From the NCBI GenBank assembly GCA_002633005.1, contig NMRA01000132.1, forward strand, positions 513,162 through 577,161: DNA of 64,000 nt, read 5' to 3'. The stretch's first letter is position 1. Every line of letters starts with the position of its first letter. Origin of the DNA: Phoronis australis. Taxonomy: Eukaryota; Phoronida; Phoronidae. The position numbers and the translations under genes are program-made. A model generated the notes under the pieces. The model was not told the DNA's origin. It did no database searches and saw only the letters and a program-made list of their open reading frames with translations. This document shows positions 48,133 to 58,036 of the stretch, in pieces.

Positions 48133-48991
48133 GTACTTTGCATTACTTTTGATATTATGAGGAGTCATTGTGGCCTAGTGTGATAGATGCCCGCTTTCTT
48201 TACTGGAGCTCGTGGGTTTGAGTCCCACTGGGGCACACTGCTAGACCCTTTAGTCAGGTTTCTAGCTCCTCAGCTTGGTTGTAAATATATATTAAACATT
48301 GATAACGCACAAAATGGTTCCAGGTGATCAGTTCAACGGACCCCCCTGAGCGACCTGCGCGTGTCTGATGCGACGTGTACCAGACTGCCTGCAGTTATTT
48401 TATTTTTCATACTTTTAATGGTTCAAAAAGAAGTTTATGAAGAAGGATGTTCATTTGTATCGAGTATTGCATTCCAATGTAGTTTATTGTTGCATTTGTA
48501 TGGTCATTTTAATCAGTATTTGATAGCCGTTTAATTGTCATTTAAACTCACCTACTCAAATGGTTATATCATGGATCGCTATTATTAGTGGATTTTAATC
48601 AACAAATGACAAGTAATATTACAAATCACCTGCTGAGATTGTAGTCTGTGCTAATATGGATAACGTAGATCACTATCACAAACTGGAAGCTGAGTGGGTA
48701 TAGCATGCTGAAGTAGCGATTAATAAGATAGCAATGATCGAGCGTGGTGATTAAGTAGTAATTGAAATAGGTGTTAAGATTGTAATTAAACTTATACCTT
48801 GTTTATACAGCTTATATTAATGATTCTCTTTTTTATCTGATTTTATTTAGCTTGTTAGTTGACTTACTCGAAACATTTGAAATTCTAGAAATGCATGGCT
48901 TTGATTGGTGCATACTCTTCTGCAAAAATGATTTCATATTCATTGGTGGGTTTTCGCTGCACCTATAATCAGGTAGCATTTAATGTTGCAG
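48133..48991 (+). other. Intron (0.86 kb) carrying a SINE
   Basis: GTACTT to 'ttaatgttgcag'. The first 170 bases include the tRNA-derived SINE. The rest is unassigned. The frame runs open from 48,895 into the next exon, but that part is intron: the upstream 'atcag' acceptor at 48,972 would meet a stop in the required phase. Confidence 0.7.
48165..48305 (+). mobile_element. tRNA-derived SINE, plus-strand copy
   Basis: A box 'tggcctagtgtgataga' at 48,171, B box 'gggtttgagtccca' at about 48,214, then the non-tRNA part 'ggggcacactgctaga', 'gtcaggtttctagc' and 'tcagcttggttgtaa'. The same blocks are found in order on the minus strand at 26,040-26,165. It lies in the intron only about 30 bases after the exon G donor. 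Confidence 0.8.
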
Positions 48992-49507
48992 ATGATACGG
49001 TGTGTTCTGTCAAAATGCGAACGAAACATTCACGCACGACCAGTCAATCAGACGTGTATGAGAAGTCCACCACGTACACAAAGGAAATGTGCTCACCAGG
49101 GGGCACCAAATTCATCCAGAAAGACGATGTCGTTTCAAAGACTAAGAAGAGTGCTCGCGGGTCGATGTACCATGAAACGGATATGACCATGAAGAAAATG
49201 GTCCGCACGGTAAGCGGTTCCGAGTACGCCGAGACCGACATTTTGATTGAGACAGCCTCGTCATCAGTGTCTACAGGGGAGAAGACTCAAAACTCAATAG
49301 AAATGAAGGTCACGTGTGAGAAGGACTCTGACTCGGCTTTAAAGTCAATTGATGAAGGGAAAGAGTTGGATTTGGCTGACAATGATGACAGTGAGAGTGG
49401 TAGAGCCAAGGGAAGACCACTAACCACAACACTTGAGAGTAGTGGCTATGGATCTGGGGAAGAGACGGAGACTACCCATGACAGTGTGTTTGATTCCCCT
49501 GTCAAAG
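48992..49507 (+). CDS. Exon H: Ser/Thr-rich segment with imperfect repeats
   Basis: Acceptor 'aatgttgcag' ends at 48,991 and donor GTGAGA begins at 49,508. 516 nt, phase 1 in and out. It contains imperfect repeats of about 20-25 residues: GGTKFIQKDDVVSKTKKSAR, GSMYHETDMTMKKMVRTVS and GSEYAETDILIETASSS. The style (Ser/Gly then aromatic, then a Thr/Lys-rich strand) recalls the Thr/Ser-rich segment before the third motif of vertebrate smoothelin. The second half is acidic, with EEGTET-like and LESSGYGSGEETETT stretches. Phosphorylation is plausible but only inferred. Confidence 0.85.
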
Positions 49508-49947
49508 GTGAGAGGCGTTAGTAGTCCTAGCGTGAAGTACTTAACACACGAAACATACTTTATCAACAAGTTTCAGTATTGAAAAGGTAGTTTAAGTTTG
49601 TCCGCTAGGAACTGAGCTCTGTAAAACTTGGCCCCTACCAGTGATAGAAGTGGTTCTTGACCAGTGATGACCCTACCAGGAATGATATCAAATGTCTGTT
49701 TGCAGTTTTTGTTGTTAAGAGTTTCAGCTTCCCGGGTCTCAGTTATGGCTTTATTAGGACTCAACTTTGGGATAACGAGCTTGTTTCTCACGTTGTGGAA
49801 CTTCGCAACTACAATTGTCTTATAGGTGGTATTAATTCCTGTTTTGTTTGAAAAGCTAAACTTTCTTATTCTACAGTCACAGCAGACATGTTCAATAATT
49901 AAATGCTTTATGAGTGTGTTTTTGCAGAAACATGTATATTTTTTCAG
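49508..49947 (+). other. Short intron (440 bases)
   Basis: GTGAGA to 'tatattttttcag'. Another 'tttgcag' ends at 49,927, but use of it would put the Ig domain out of frame. No repeat seen. Confidence 0.75.
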
Positions 49948-50235
49948 AAAGAGCCAGTCCTAAGATTGTCTCTGGTCTGTCTGACAAATCTGTTTATGAT
50001 GGGGACACTGTTGTTTTGGAGGTCGCAATGACTGCTGTTGAGTCTGACCCCTCTATCATGTGGTACTGCAATGACAAGGTGTTGACATCCAGCAAGGATT
50101 TTGTGCAGAGTTTTGATGGCCATGTTGCCAAACTTGTCATTTGCGAAGTGTTCCCTGATGATGCGGGCTGTTATAAGTGTGTTGTAAAGTCTGGGGAATA
50201 TATGCTGGAGACCTCAGCAACTTTAACAGTTCAAG
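49948..50235 (+). CDS. Exon I: I-set Ig domain 1
   Basis: Acceptor 'ttttttcag' ends at 49,947 and donor GTAAAT begins at 50,236. 288 nt, phase 1 in and out. A whole I-set domain: SPKIVSGLSDKSVYDGD at the A-A' strands, Trp in IMWYCNDK (strand C), and EVFPDDAGCYKC for strands E-F. The usual strand-B Cys is replaced (VVLEVAM), so the core disulfide cannot form; this is tolerated in cytoplasmic Ig domains. Strand F keeps its Cys. Confidence 0.9.
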
Positions 50236-51010
50236 GTAAATATTTTTCAGTGAAATTTGAGGACTTATAATTCTTAATTATTCTTTATCTTAACAACATT
50301 ACGGCAAATTGCCGTGGTTTTAATGGAAGGTTGTTTGTTTTATGCCCAAATTAACATGTTTACATTATCTGGTGTCCCTAAATGTATTCTCACTTCAGTA
50401 CAACGCTGTGTGTTCAAATTGAGTTCCTGTGAACAGTTTGCATTGTGGCCTACCGTATGGTTACACCTTGCTGTGAAAGTAGATGCGTGAGCCCTCTATA
50501 TGCATGAGAATGGCAAATAAGCTATGAGAAAAAATTATCGACCAATGCTACTGTAGACTCAAAAACGTCGAGCAAGTGAAAAGACCATCTTCTTCCCAAG
50601 TTAATAATCAATGAAATCAATTTAGTTTGGTTTAAAGTCTATATTTCTTTATGATAACGTTTGTATGACCTTTACATAAACCACTAATCTTGTGCAGGTC
50701 AATAAACAACACATTTATTGTCATTTGAAGTGTGAGTACATTTTTGGGATAACCTGTATATTAATTTTTTCACCATAAAATGGACCTAATCTCTGTTTTC
50801 TATTTCATTTATCGAAACAAAGTTTTTCAAGTAGTGCACTACACATTCTACAGCACATATGTTGAACATAAATGTGTTGTTATTTAAGGTTTGCAGTCAC
50901 TCGCAGTGTCCCTTTTGACATTGCGCGCTCTTGATTGTATGTGTTGTTATCATTAGATAATTATCGCATTTTTTCTTTCTGCTTTTTTGATGCCATGCCT
51001 TGTTTTGTAG
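50236..51010 (+). other. Intron (0.78 kb)
   Basis: GTAAAT to 'tgccttgttttgtag'. AT-rich, nothing recognised. Confidence 0.75.
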
Positions 51011-51304
51011 AAAACCCTAATCTCACTGCACCAGCATTCACCATGCCTCTTTCTGACACTCAAACACAAGATGGCACTTCAGTCACATTTACAGCTGAGG
51101 TCAAGGGTGAGCCTCAGCCAATCATTAAATGGTATAAGGAGAAAAAGCTGCTGAAGAAGACAGCTGACTATCAGCAGAGTTACGATGGCAGCAAAGCAAC
51201 TCTAGTCATTGATGAGGTCTTCCCTGAAGATGCTGGACAGTACTTGTGTGTGGCTACCAATGAAGCGGGCGAAGTGAAATCGTCATGTGCACTTATTGTG
51301 ACAG
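51011..51304 (+). CDS. Exon J: I-set Ig domain 2
   Basis: Acceptor 'tgttttgtag' ends at 51,010 and donor GTAGAC begins at 51,305. 294 nt, phase 1 in and out. The domain shows PAFTMPLSDTQTQDGTSVTF, then GEPQPIIKWYKEKKLL, the YDGSKATLVIDEVFPEDAG block and QYLCVATNEAGEVKSSC. Strand B has Ala where Cys is usual (VTFTAEV). Trp and the strand-F Cys are kept. Closely similar to domain 3, as expected from domain duplication. Confidence 0.92.
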
Positions 51305-51843
51305 GTAGACTGAGACTTAGTAAACAGCCACACAAGTTCATTATGCACTGACTCACGTATTCATTAAGGCTTAGTGCATTCCGTGACTTGTGCACGTGTC
51401 CTTAAAAATTCCCCTCTCACTATTGGAAAGACATCCCTCGCTGTTTTTCCCTTGCACATTCACTAAATTAATATTTTTTTACTGTAAAGTTTCAAAATGT
51501 TAGGTACTTGTCAGGAAATATAGAATGCTAATATTCTGTCATTTTACAAGCACTAGAAGACAATAATTATAGGTTGCTATCACACAATATACATGAGTGA
51601 CAATGTAACTCTCACCTTTCTTGTCAAGTTGTACTAATTCATATTTCGAGTTCATTATGGAATCTCACTTAATTGCATATGGGTCTCTTATAAATGTTCA
51701 CATGTTTTGTTTTAATCTGCTGCATTTGCTGTAGTTGCCATTTTAGTTTAGAGCCACCACACTACAACACAGTTCATGTGACAGAGAAGCCTTGAAGAAC
51801 TCGCAATGTTTCCCTTGTTAAATTAAGTGTGTTCTTGTTTCAG
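51305..51843 (+). other. Intron (0.54 kb)
   Basis: GTAGAC to 'gtgttcttgtttcag'. No feature seen; the minus-strand frame 51180-51395 is a shadow of exon J. Confidence 0.75.
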
Positions 51844-52146
51844 AGAAAACTTCTTCAGTCAAAGCAGAGAAGCCTAAGATTACATCTGGCCTCAGTGACA
51901 AGACGGTAACCGATGGTGACAAGGTCATTCTCCAGTGTTCCGTCTGCGGTCAACCAGAACCAAAAATCTTTTGGTACAAGAAAGACAAATTGGTGAAGGC
52001 ATCCGAGGACTTTCAGATGACCTATGATGGGTCATTAGCCACACTGACCATCAGTGAAGTGTTTCCTGAGGATGCAGGGCTGTACGAGTGTGTGGCTGAA
52101 AATACTGCGGGCGAAGCATCCACCGAGATGATACTAAGTGTACAAG
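51844..52146 (+). CDS. Exon K: I-set Ig domain 3
   Basis: Acceptor 'cttgtttcag' ends at 51,843 and donor GTCAGT begins at 52,147. 303 nt, phase 1 in and out. There is no in-frame start codon near its 5' end, so simple ORF calling would miss it. The domain is canonical: KPKITSGLSDKTVTDGDKV, strand-B Cys in VILQCSVCGQPEP, Trp in KIFWYKKDKLV, then YDGSLATLTISEVFPEDAG and LYECVAENTAGEAS. Both core Cys are present. Confidence 0.93.
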
Positions 52147-52783
52147 GTCAGTATTAGTTGGCCAATTCACAGACCACGTCTTGGTTAATGACTCAATGTG
52201 GATGATTTGATATCCTTGTTCCAAGGCTTAATGAAGTTTTTGAAGGTACACAATTTTTGGATGATGAAAAATGAGCCCATGCCATTAGTTGGAAGTTAAA
52301 CAATCTTTTGATTTGTGAGATCAACACTGCCGGACATTGTTTTGAGAAGTTGTGGGCATTCTTGCTTGAAAAATAAAAAAGCTATTTTGCCAATGATTTT
52401 TGTTTCAAATTGGTGAGATTTTCGTTTATTCTGTCTGTTAGTGTAATGACATACTAAGAAAGCCCCACTCCTTGTTTGGGCTCATCCTGTGTCCTTTTCC
52501 CCTCATTGACTACTGAAGTTGTTAGTTTTACTTACTGTCACCTCAGCAGTTTCATGAATGTTTCTTGTGATAAGTCCAGAATTTGAATACAATTCTCAAT
52601 ATGTAACTCATGTCCAGTAAAGTTTGAGAGCTTGCATCAATAATAGGAATATAAAAATTAATCTGTCTAATCTGTTGTGTGACACTGTGTTGTACTTAAA
52701 ATAGGTCGTATTTTAAGTAATCGCTCAAATATTCTTAAAGTTCAGGGTATTGCCAACATGATTGCTATGTTGCATTTTCTCAG
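52147..52783 (+). other. Intron (0.64 kb)
   Basis: GTCAGT to 'tgcattttctcag'. No feature seen. Confidence 0.75.
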
Positions 52784-53080
52784 ATGCTGTCAAAAAGGTT
52801 GCACCCAAGTTCACCAAGGAGCTAGCAGACGTAACTGTTATAAACGGGGAGCCTGCAACATTTGAATGCACTGTCAGTGGTGAGCCTGTGCCAGAGATAG
52901 TGTGGCACTATAGTGGTAAAGCTATCGAGCCATCCTTGGATGTCAGGATCACATTTGGTGGGGGACTAGCTAAGCTGGAGTTGGGAGAGGCCTTGTTAAG
53001 TCGCGATGCAGGGCAGTACCAATGCTGTGCAAAAAATGCAGCAGGGGAGACAACCTCAACATGTTCTTTACTGATAACAG
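52784..53080 (+). CDS. Exon L: I-set Ig domain 4
   Basis: Acceptor 'attttctcag' ends at 52,783 and donor GTGACT begins at 53,081. 297 nt, phase 1 in and out. APKFTKELADVTVINGEPAT, strand-B Cys in FECTVSGEPVP, Trp in EIVWHYSGKAI, then LLSRDAGQYQCCAKNAAGET. Both core Cys are present. It lacks the FPEDAG signature shared by domains 1-3, so it is the most diverged of the four. Confidence 0.92.
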
Positions 53081-53660
53081 GTGACTACTGCTTTTAACAC
53101 TTATCTTTGTTTGGAGTTTTTCTGCTCTGTTAAACAATTAGATGAATTCATTTTGATGTCCTGTTGGGAATATTGAAATGCACAATTACTTTGAAAATTG
53201 TAAAGTAATTTTGTTTTGGATTGTTAGTCAAAAAATGAGAAAGAAAAATAAACATAAATGATGGCTGAAACAAAGCACTTAAGTTCTTAAGATATTATTT
53301 TACGATGTACTGAAATTTTCTTCCAGAGTAAGTATAACCTTTGTAAAGTCAGTAAATGTTGGTGCTTCATAAATCAAAACACAAAAAGTTTTTAGCAGAT
53401 GTATTGACTACACTTTATGTTTTGCATTGTATTGTAGTGTTCTGTATCACATCGTATTGTATTATTTCCAGCTGTTATATCTCATCTGCTTTATTGTGAT
53501 TATTTATTATTTATGTACATATTTTTACTTTGTTGGAGGTCAGCTATTAGTGACATATGTCTGCTGGCCAACCAGTTATGTAATTATGCTGTTTTATATA
53601 ACATAAAAATAAATTCTGTTTCTCTCTCGCAACAAATTTCTTTTATCTCCACACTAGCAG
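53081..53660 (+). other. Intron (0.58 kb) ending in a tandem acceptor
   Basis: GTGACT to 'tctccacactagcag'. The two adjacent AGs (ending 53,657 and 53,660) form a NAGNAG acceptor; both keep the frame. Confidence 0.7.
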
Positions 53661-53728
53661 ACGACCAAGTAGATGCGGCAGACGGCACAGAGCAGAAGGT
53701 TGAAGGGGACCAAGCCAAGAAAGTAACG
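53661..53728 (+). CDS. Exon M: short acidic linker (last supported exon)
   Basis: Donor GTAAGT begins at 53,729. 68 nt from the second AG, or 71 nt from 53,658 with one extra Ala. Phase 1 in and phase 0 out. Encodes DDQVDAADGTEQKVEGDQAK then KVT. The composition is acidic linker, and the phase change from 1 to 0 means the next exon is not another simple Ig exon. The frame would run on to a stop within 14 bases if unspliced, so an unspliced C-terminus is possible but less likely given the perfect donor. Confidence 0.75.
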
Positions 53729-54639
53729 GTAAGTGTCACATGACACAATGTTATAGAGATGGTATGGCCTTGTCTGTCTCTTCATGTTAAATCATCTGTA
53801 CAGGTAAACTGATTTGAGGGCAATATTCGGGAACAAATCCTGAAGGGACTGTGACCATTTTCAATTGTATACACTGAATTATTGGGGGTCAGTAATTTTA
53901 TAGCTGCAGTTTATTGAAGTTTTGTCAATATATAGTTATTTTGCATTGTTTCACACACAAGGCCAAATCATGCAGTAAGGGTGTGGGTCAGCAAGAGATA
54001 CAAACTAAGGGGATTTGCTGCAGTGGAATGTGTGAGTTGCGATAATAGTCGCTCTTGTCAACACGTGTAAAGCGCAGTGCTGCATTTATAGCAGTGATCT
54101 AAGCTATAAGATTTTCAAGAGATCACCTCATTGTACAGAGAAATGATTGTAACTGTGCCTCCGTAGTTAATACTATGTTAGAAACTGTATATGGGAGCTA
54201 TTGATTTGAGTATTTGAAATAATTGAGAACTCGTCTGTTTTTTCAACCAAAAATTTTAAAGTATTTGCTTAATTTTGTGTGGGCATTCACCGACTGATCT
54301 GTAGTCCACTGGTCTTTAGAACAATTCAGTGTTGGTGAGTGACTCTTCAGCCAGATTACACTCCCATCCGTCTTGTCATCATTTTTTAACAAAAACTTAC
54401 GTATTAATTTGAAATTCAACTTCATTGATGGAGATTTTCTTTTTTGATTGACAATGAAACAATGTTAGAATGCACTTAGTAGACGGAAACTTGTTACATG
54501 TTGATTTATTGCTAAAAGTTGTTGCAATATTTGATTGGGTTTGTCATGTCGGTATTTTTCTCAGGTGCTGAGACTGTTGTTGTGCTAGTAGTTCAAACTA
54601 ATTCCCAAAGGTGGCATTGTTGTTGAGTTAGGTACTGTA

Positions 54640-55130
54640 GGACCCTAGAAAATAATCAAATTTGGCTGACTTTGCAACATCATATCTTAGAAATGGCTGA
54701 TAGGATTCATATGAAGTTTTCAGATACTTTGCTTTATGCACTGTTATCCAAAATGCTGTTAGAATTTTTTAGAATGTTCTCCCTTTGCATGAGGGCCATC
54801 AATAAATAGGACTTTTTTGATTTAAAGTTGCTTAAAACAAAAACAAGATGACATTGTAAAAAACTGGGACAGCATTTTGAGATCTCATCTTGAGATGAAA
54901 TAAAATTTAATCATGATGTTGATACCTTTTTACTGTGCATGTAGCAATTCTTTTTTGTTAAATTTTACTAAAAGGACGTGGTCACATGATCCAATTAACA
55001 GCAGACTAGTAAAAAGTCGAAAAACAAATTGTACAGGCTTTTTTCTTTAAAATAGTGTACACTTTTACTGAGTTTTGTAGATATTTGGCTCAACAGGCAG
55101 ACCTGCCAATAAGGTGTTACATAATCTTAA
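54640..55130 (+). repeat. Dispersed ~500-base repeat family, copy 3
   Basis: Carries 'ccctagaaaataatcaaatt', 'cttagaaatggctgatagga', 'atgaagttttcaga', 'ctttgcatgagggccatcaa', 'ttgttaaattttactaaaa' and 'gtagatatttggctcaac' in the family order. Compare 19,468-19,985. Confidence 0.7.
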
Positions 55131-55156
55131 TACGATGCTGAAAGAAAGTTGGCATA

Positions 55157-55867
55157 ATTGTATCAGTGAACATTGAGAGAATAGGGATTGGCTGCCATAC
55201 TGCTTGAAAGACACAAAAATGTGAAAATTGCCTAATTGCTATCAGTCACGGTATGAATAACAGACACGGCTGCTGAAAAGTGAAATAACATAAGTGTTAT
55301 AAGTGTTCTGATTTAATGCATTACATCATACTGGTGTCGGGGCCGCACTAACCTTGTTTTAAGTCAGGTAGGTTTTTCAAAATGGCAGTTTTATTTTTTT
55401 GATATATATATATGTGTCACTTGCAAGTAAAACGATAATCTGTACAAATTTTTGTTGTTTACGTAAAAGTATTAAAAGAAAGCTTACAGCTTATTAATTT
55501 ATGCCAAGAAGTACTTTTGAGATCTTTTTTCTAATCAACAAGTTTTGTACCCTAATATCGACTGAAATACCAAACGGTGCTTCTAGACAACTCATGTGCT
55601 GTCCACCAAGACATTCTTGAACCACAGCATAAATAAATTTTTAAGCCTTTTAGTCTTGTGTAATTCTTATCAGCATGATTTTCATCTGTTATCTCTTCTG
55701 TCCTTATGTTTTTGTGTATACTTTAATATTTTTCACAATTTATTGTACGTTGATGTATCCAAAATAAATTCAGTCAATCATTTAGTCTCGTTTGCATATC
55801 ACGTGACCAAATTTCAGTTTCTCCATTTTGATTTCCAGTATCCGGTGACTTTTAGATGGTTTATAGT
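55157..55867 (+). repeat. 711-base direct repeat, first copy
   Basis: Identical as far as I can follow by eye to 56,274-56,984 (offset 1,117) and ends at the single N at 55,868. The same 86-codon frame is open in both copies and is not a recognisable protein. Exactness plus the N makes an assembly artefact likely. Confidence 0.9.
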
Positions 55868-55868
55868 N
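55868..55868. other. Single N, probable contig join
   Basis: One undetermined base exactly where the first repeat copy stops matching the second. Confidence 0.85.
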
Positions 55869-56273
55869 CAGAGTCAGGGTATGTGTTAATTATAACTTCA
55901 TGTGCACATATGCATGTTTCATTTGATTTTATTTGCTGTATTTTGAAGTGATTATCTTTTTACGAGGATACACTATCGCCCCTGTATGCCTGCGCCATTC
56001 AGGCCTAGAGCGGGTTAAGATCCAATTTCAGTCCGTTCACAGCTTCGCACAACAAAACAAGTTCACATTTTCTTCGTCCATTCACAGTTATTCCTCGACC
56101 CATCTACCATATCTTAAGTTGTTTTAACGTTTTAAGCGTAAAATTCACCATAAGAACTCTAGTAAGTTATAGCGTGTGTAGCAAAGACTTGGGGCAAAAC
56201 AAGAGCAATATGGCGGGTTTTGCCCCCTTTCCGGTGACGTCACAGTGACTAACGAGAAACTCGCAAGTGAGCT
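55869..56273 (+). other. CpG-rich insert between the two repeat copies
   Basis: About 405 bases with several CpGs ('ctatcgcccc', 'ctgcgcc', 'gagcgggt', 'cctcgaccc', 'ccggtgacgtcac'), unlike the CpG-poor flanks. It contains 'aatatggcgggttttgcccc'. It could be part of a recent transposon insertion present in one haplotype. No terminal repeats were identified. Confidence 0.4.
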
Positions 56274-56984
56274 ATTGTATCAGTGAACATTGAGAGAATA
56301 GGGATTGGCTGCCATACTGCTTGAAAGACACAAAAATGTGAAAATTGCCTAATTGCTATCAGTCACGGTATGAATAACAGACACGGCTGCTGAAAAGTGA
56401 AATAACATAAGTGTTATAAGTGTTCTGATTTAATGCATTACATCATACTGGTGTCGGGGCCGCACTAACCTTGTTTTAAGTCAGGTAGGTTTTTCAAAAT
56501 GGCAGTTTTATTTTTTTGATATATATATATGTGTCACTTGCAAGTAAAACGATAATCTGTACAAATTTTTGTTGTTTACGTAAAAGTATTAAAAGAAAGC
56601 TTACAGCTTATTAATTTATGCCAAGAAGTACTTTTGAGATCTTTTTTCTAATCAACAAGTTTTGTACCCTAATATCGACTGAAATACCAAACGGTGCTTC
56701 TAGACAACTCATGTGCTGTCCACCAAGACATTCTTGAACCACAGCATAAATAAATTTTTAAGCCTTTTAGTCTTGTGTAATTCTTATCAGCATGATTTTC
56801 ATCTGTTATCTCTTCTGTCCTTATGTTTTTGTGTATACTTTAATATTTTTCACAATTTATTGTACGTTGATGTATCCAAAATAAATTCAGTCAATCATTT
56901 AGTCTCGTTTGCATATCACGTGACCAAATTTCAGTTTCTCCATTTTGATTTCCAGTATCCGGTGACTTTTAGATGGTTTATAGT
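56274..56984 (+). repeat. 711-base direct repeat, second copy
   Basis: Second copy of 55,157-55,867. It continues at 56,985 into sequence that looks like the natural extension, as the open frame runs on to 57,174. Confidence 0.9.
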
Positions 56985-57355
56985 TAAGGTTAGACTTACA
57001 GTAACTTTGTTCAGTGTTGAAACCCCTGTTGGGTGTCCACACTCGTTATTGGTTGGACAGTTTTATTACTGCCAAACCCACCATGCACTATCATCATGCT
57101 TCACAATAGCTCTGTATTATAAAATGTCCGTTATATTTTCCAAAAAGACAAAGCATTGTATTTCATGCTTTTAGCGCATTTCAGTTATACAAAAAGGAGC
57201 AAGCAATTAAATAGCGTACTATCAAATTTTATTGGCCATTTTACAAGTGCTCAATGTGCCTTCTCTGAGCAGTCTTTTGGTGATTAATGTTTAGTGTACG
57301 AGTTACTTAACAGGAAGCAGTTGTATGTGAGAAGTTGAAAAGTTTTGAAAATTCT

Positions 57356-57570
57356 ATTAAGTTGAAAGCTTTGCTAAATAACCTGCAATGTTAGTGATTG
57401 ACTGTGTGGATATCTAAGTTGAAAACTTTCCTAAAAAATCTGTTATGCTAGTAATTTTAGTGTGTGGATATCTAAGTTGAAAACTTTGCTAAATAATCTG
57501 TTATTCTAATGATTGACTGTGTGGATATCTAAGTTGAACTGCTAAAGAATCTGTAATGGTGGTGATTGAA
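57356..57570 (+). repeat. Tandem array, unit about 57 bases, nearly four copies
   Basis: Three units begin 'aagttgaaarctttgctaaa' or a close variant and end 'tgtgtggatatct', at about 57,360, 57,416 and 57,474. A fourth, shortened unit follows at about 57,531. Units differ by a few substitutions and small deletions. Non-coding. Confidence 0.8.
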
Positions 57571-57909
57571 TAAGTTCCCTTGCACTGGCTGCTTGGTCAG
57601 TCTGAATGCCAAGAATGGTGTTGGCTGCGAATGTCTTAATGATAAAGTAGGGCAAATTCTTTTGCACCAGGTACCCACGCGAATATTTCAGATAATACAT
57701 TAAACCTGCATTCTGACCCTATTTAGCTGTCAATGTTGGGTTCTTGACCAAAGCACTTTTGGGTTTAAAGACATTACCGTTCTTAACCATCTTGAATTAC
57801 TGTCAAATGAGCCCATAATTCAAGTCATAGGCGATATTTTTTTATTTTAGGGTTAGCCAATCCCATTAAACTTTGAAGCGTTTTCATCAGTCACTAATGG
57901 TTTGATGTT

Positions 57910-58036
57910 CTTGTTTGTAGCAGAAATAGTATTCTGTCATGGTAACGAATATTGTGAGGCCAAATTCATGAGAGTAAAAGGCCTAATTTGATTTTTATTT
58001 TATCTAGCTAAATAGGGCAAAAGGCAGCTTTATATG
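57910..58036 (+). repeat. Foldback-family copy (best preserved single arm)
   Basis: Reads 'gtcatggtaacgaatattgt', 'gaggccaaattcatgagagt', 'aaaaggcctaatttgatttt' and 'agggcaaaaggcagcttta', giving the clearest view of the family. No inverted partner is seen. Confidence 0.65.

Larger units (their letters stand above)
26895..53728 (+). other. Smoothelin-motif / I-set Ig composite gene (span of 13 supported coding exons, incomplete at both ends)
   Basis: Thirteen exons join in phase into 1,050 codons without a stop. In the joined protein (without initiator): residues 1-130 Ser/Tyr/Arg-rich; smoothelin-type motifs at about 130-167, 230-267 and 350-384; acidic linkers; a Ser/Thr-rich segment at 463-633; I-set Ig domains at about 635-730, 731-828, 829-929 and 930-1028; a linker to 1050. 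Smoothelins are actin-associated proteins of contractile cells, and titin/MLCK-type Ig domains are typical of sarcomere and stress-fibre proteins, so a cytoskeletal or contractile role is likely. The usual smoothelin CH domain is not in the window. The start codon and 3' end are unresolved. Splice phases are 0-1 around each smoothelin motif and 1-1 around each Ig domain. Confidence 0.85.

Noticed and set aside
48165-48237. Possible tRNA gene
   Set aside because: A and B boxes are present but no acceptor stem or clear anticodon loop can be drawn, and the same sequence with the same tail occurs at 26.1 kb; it is a SINE.
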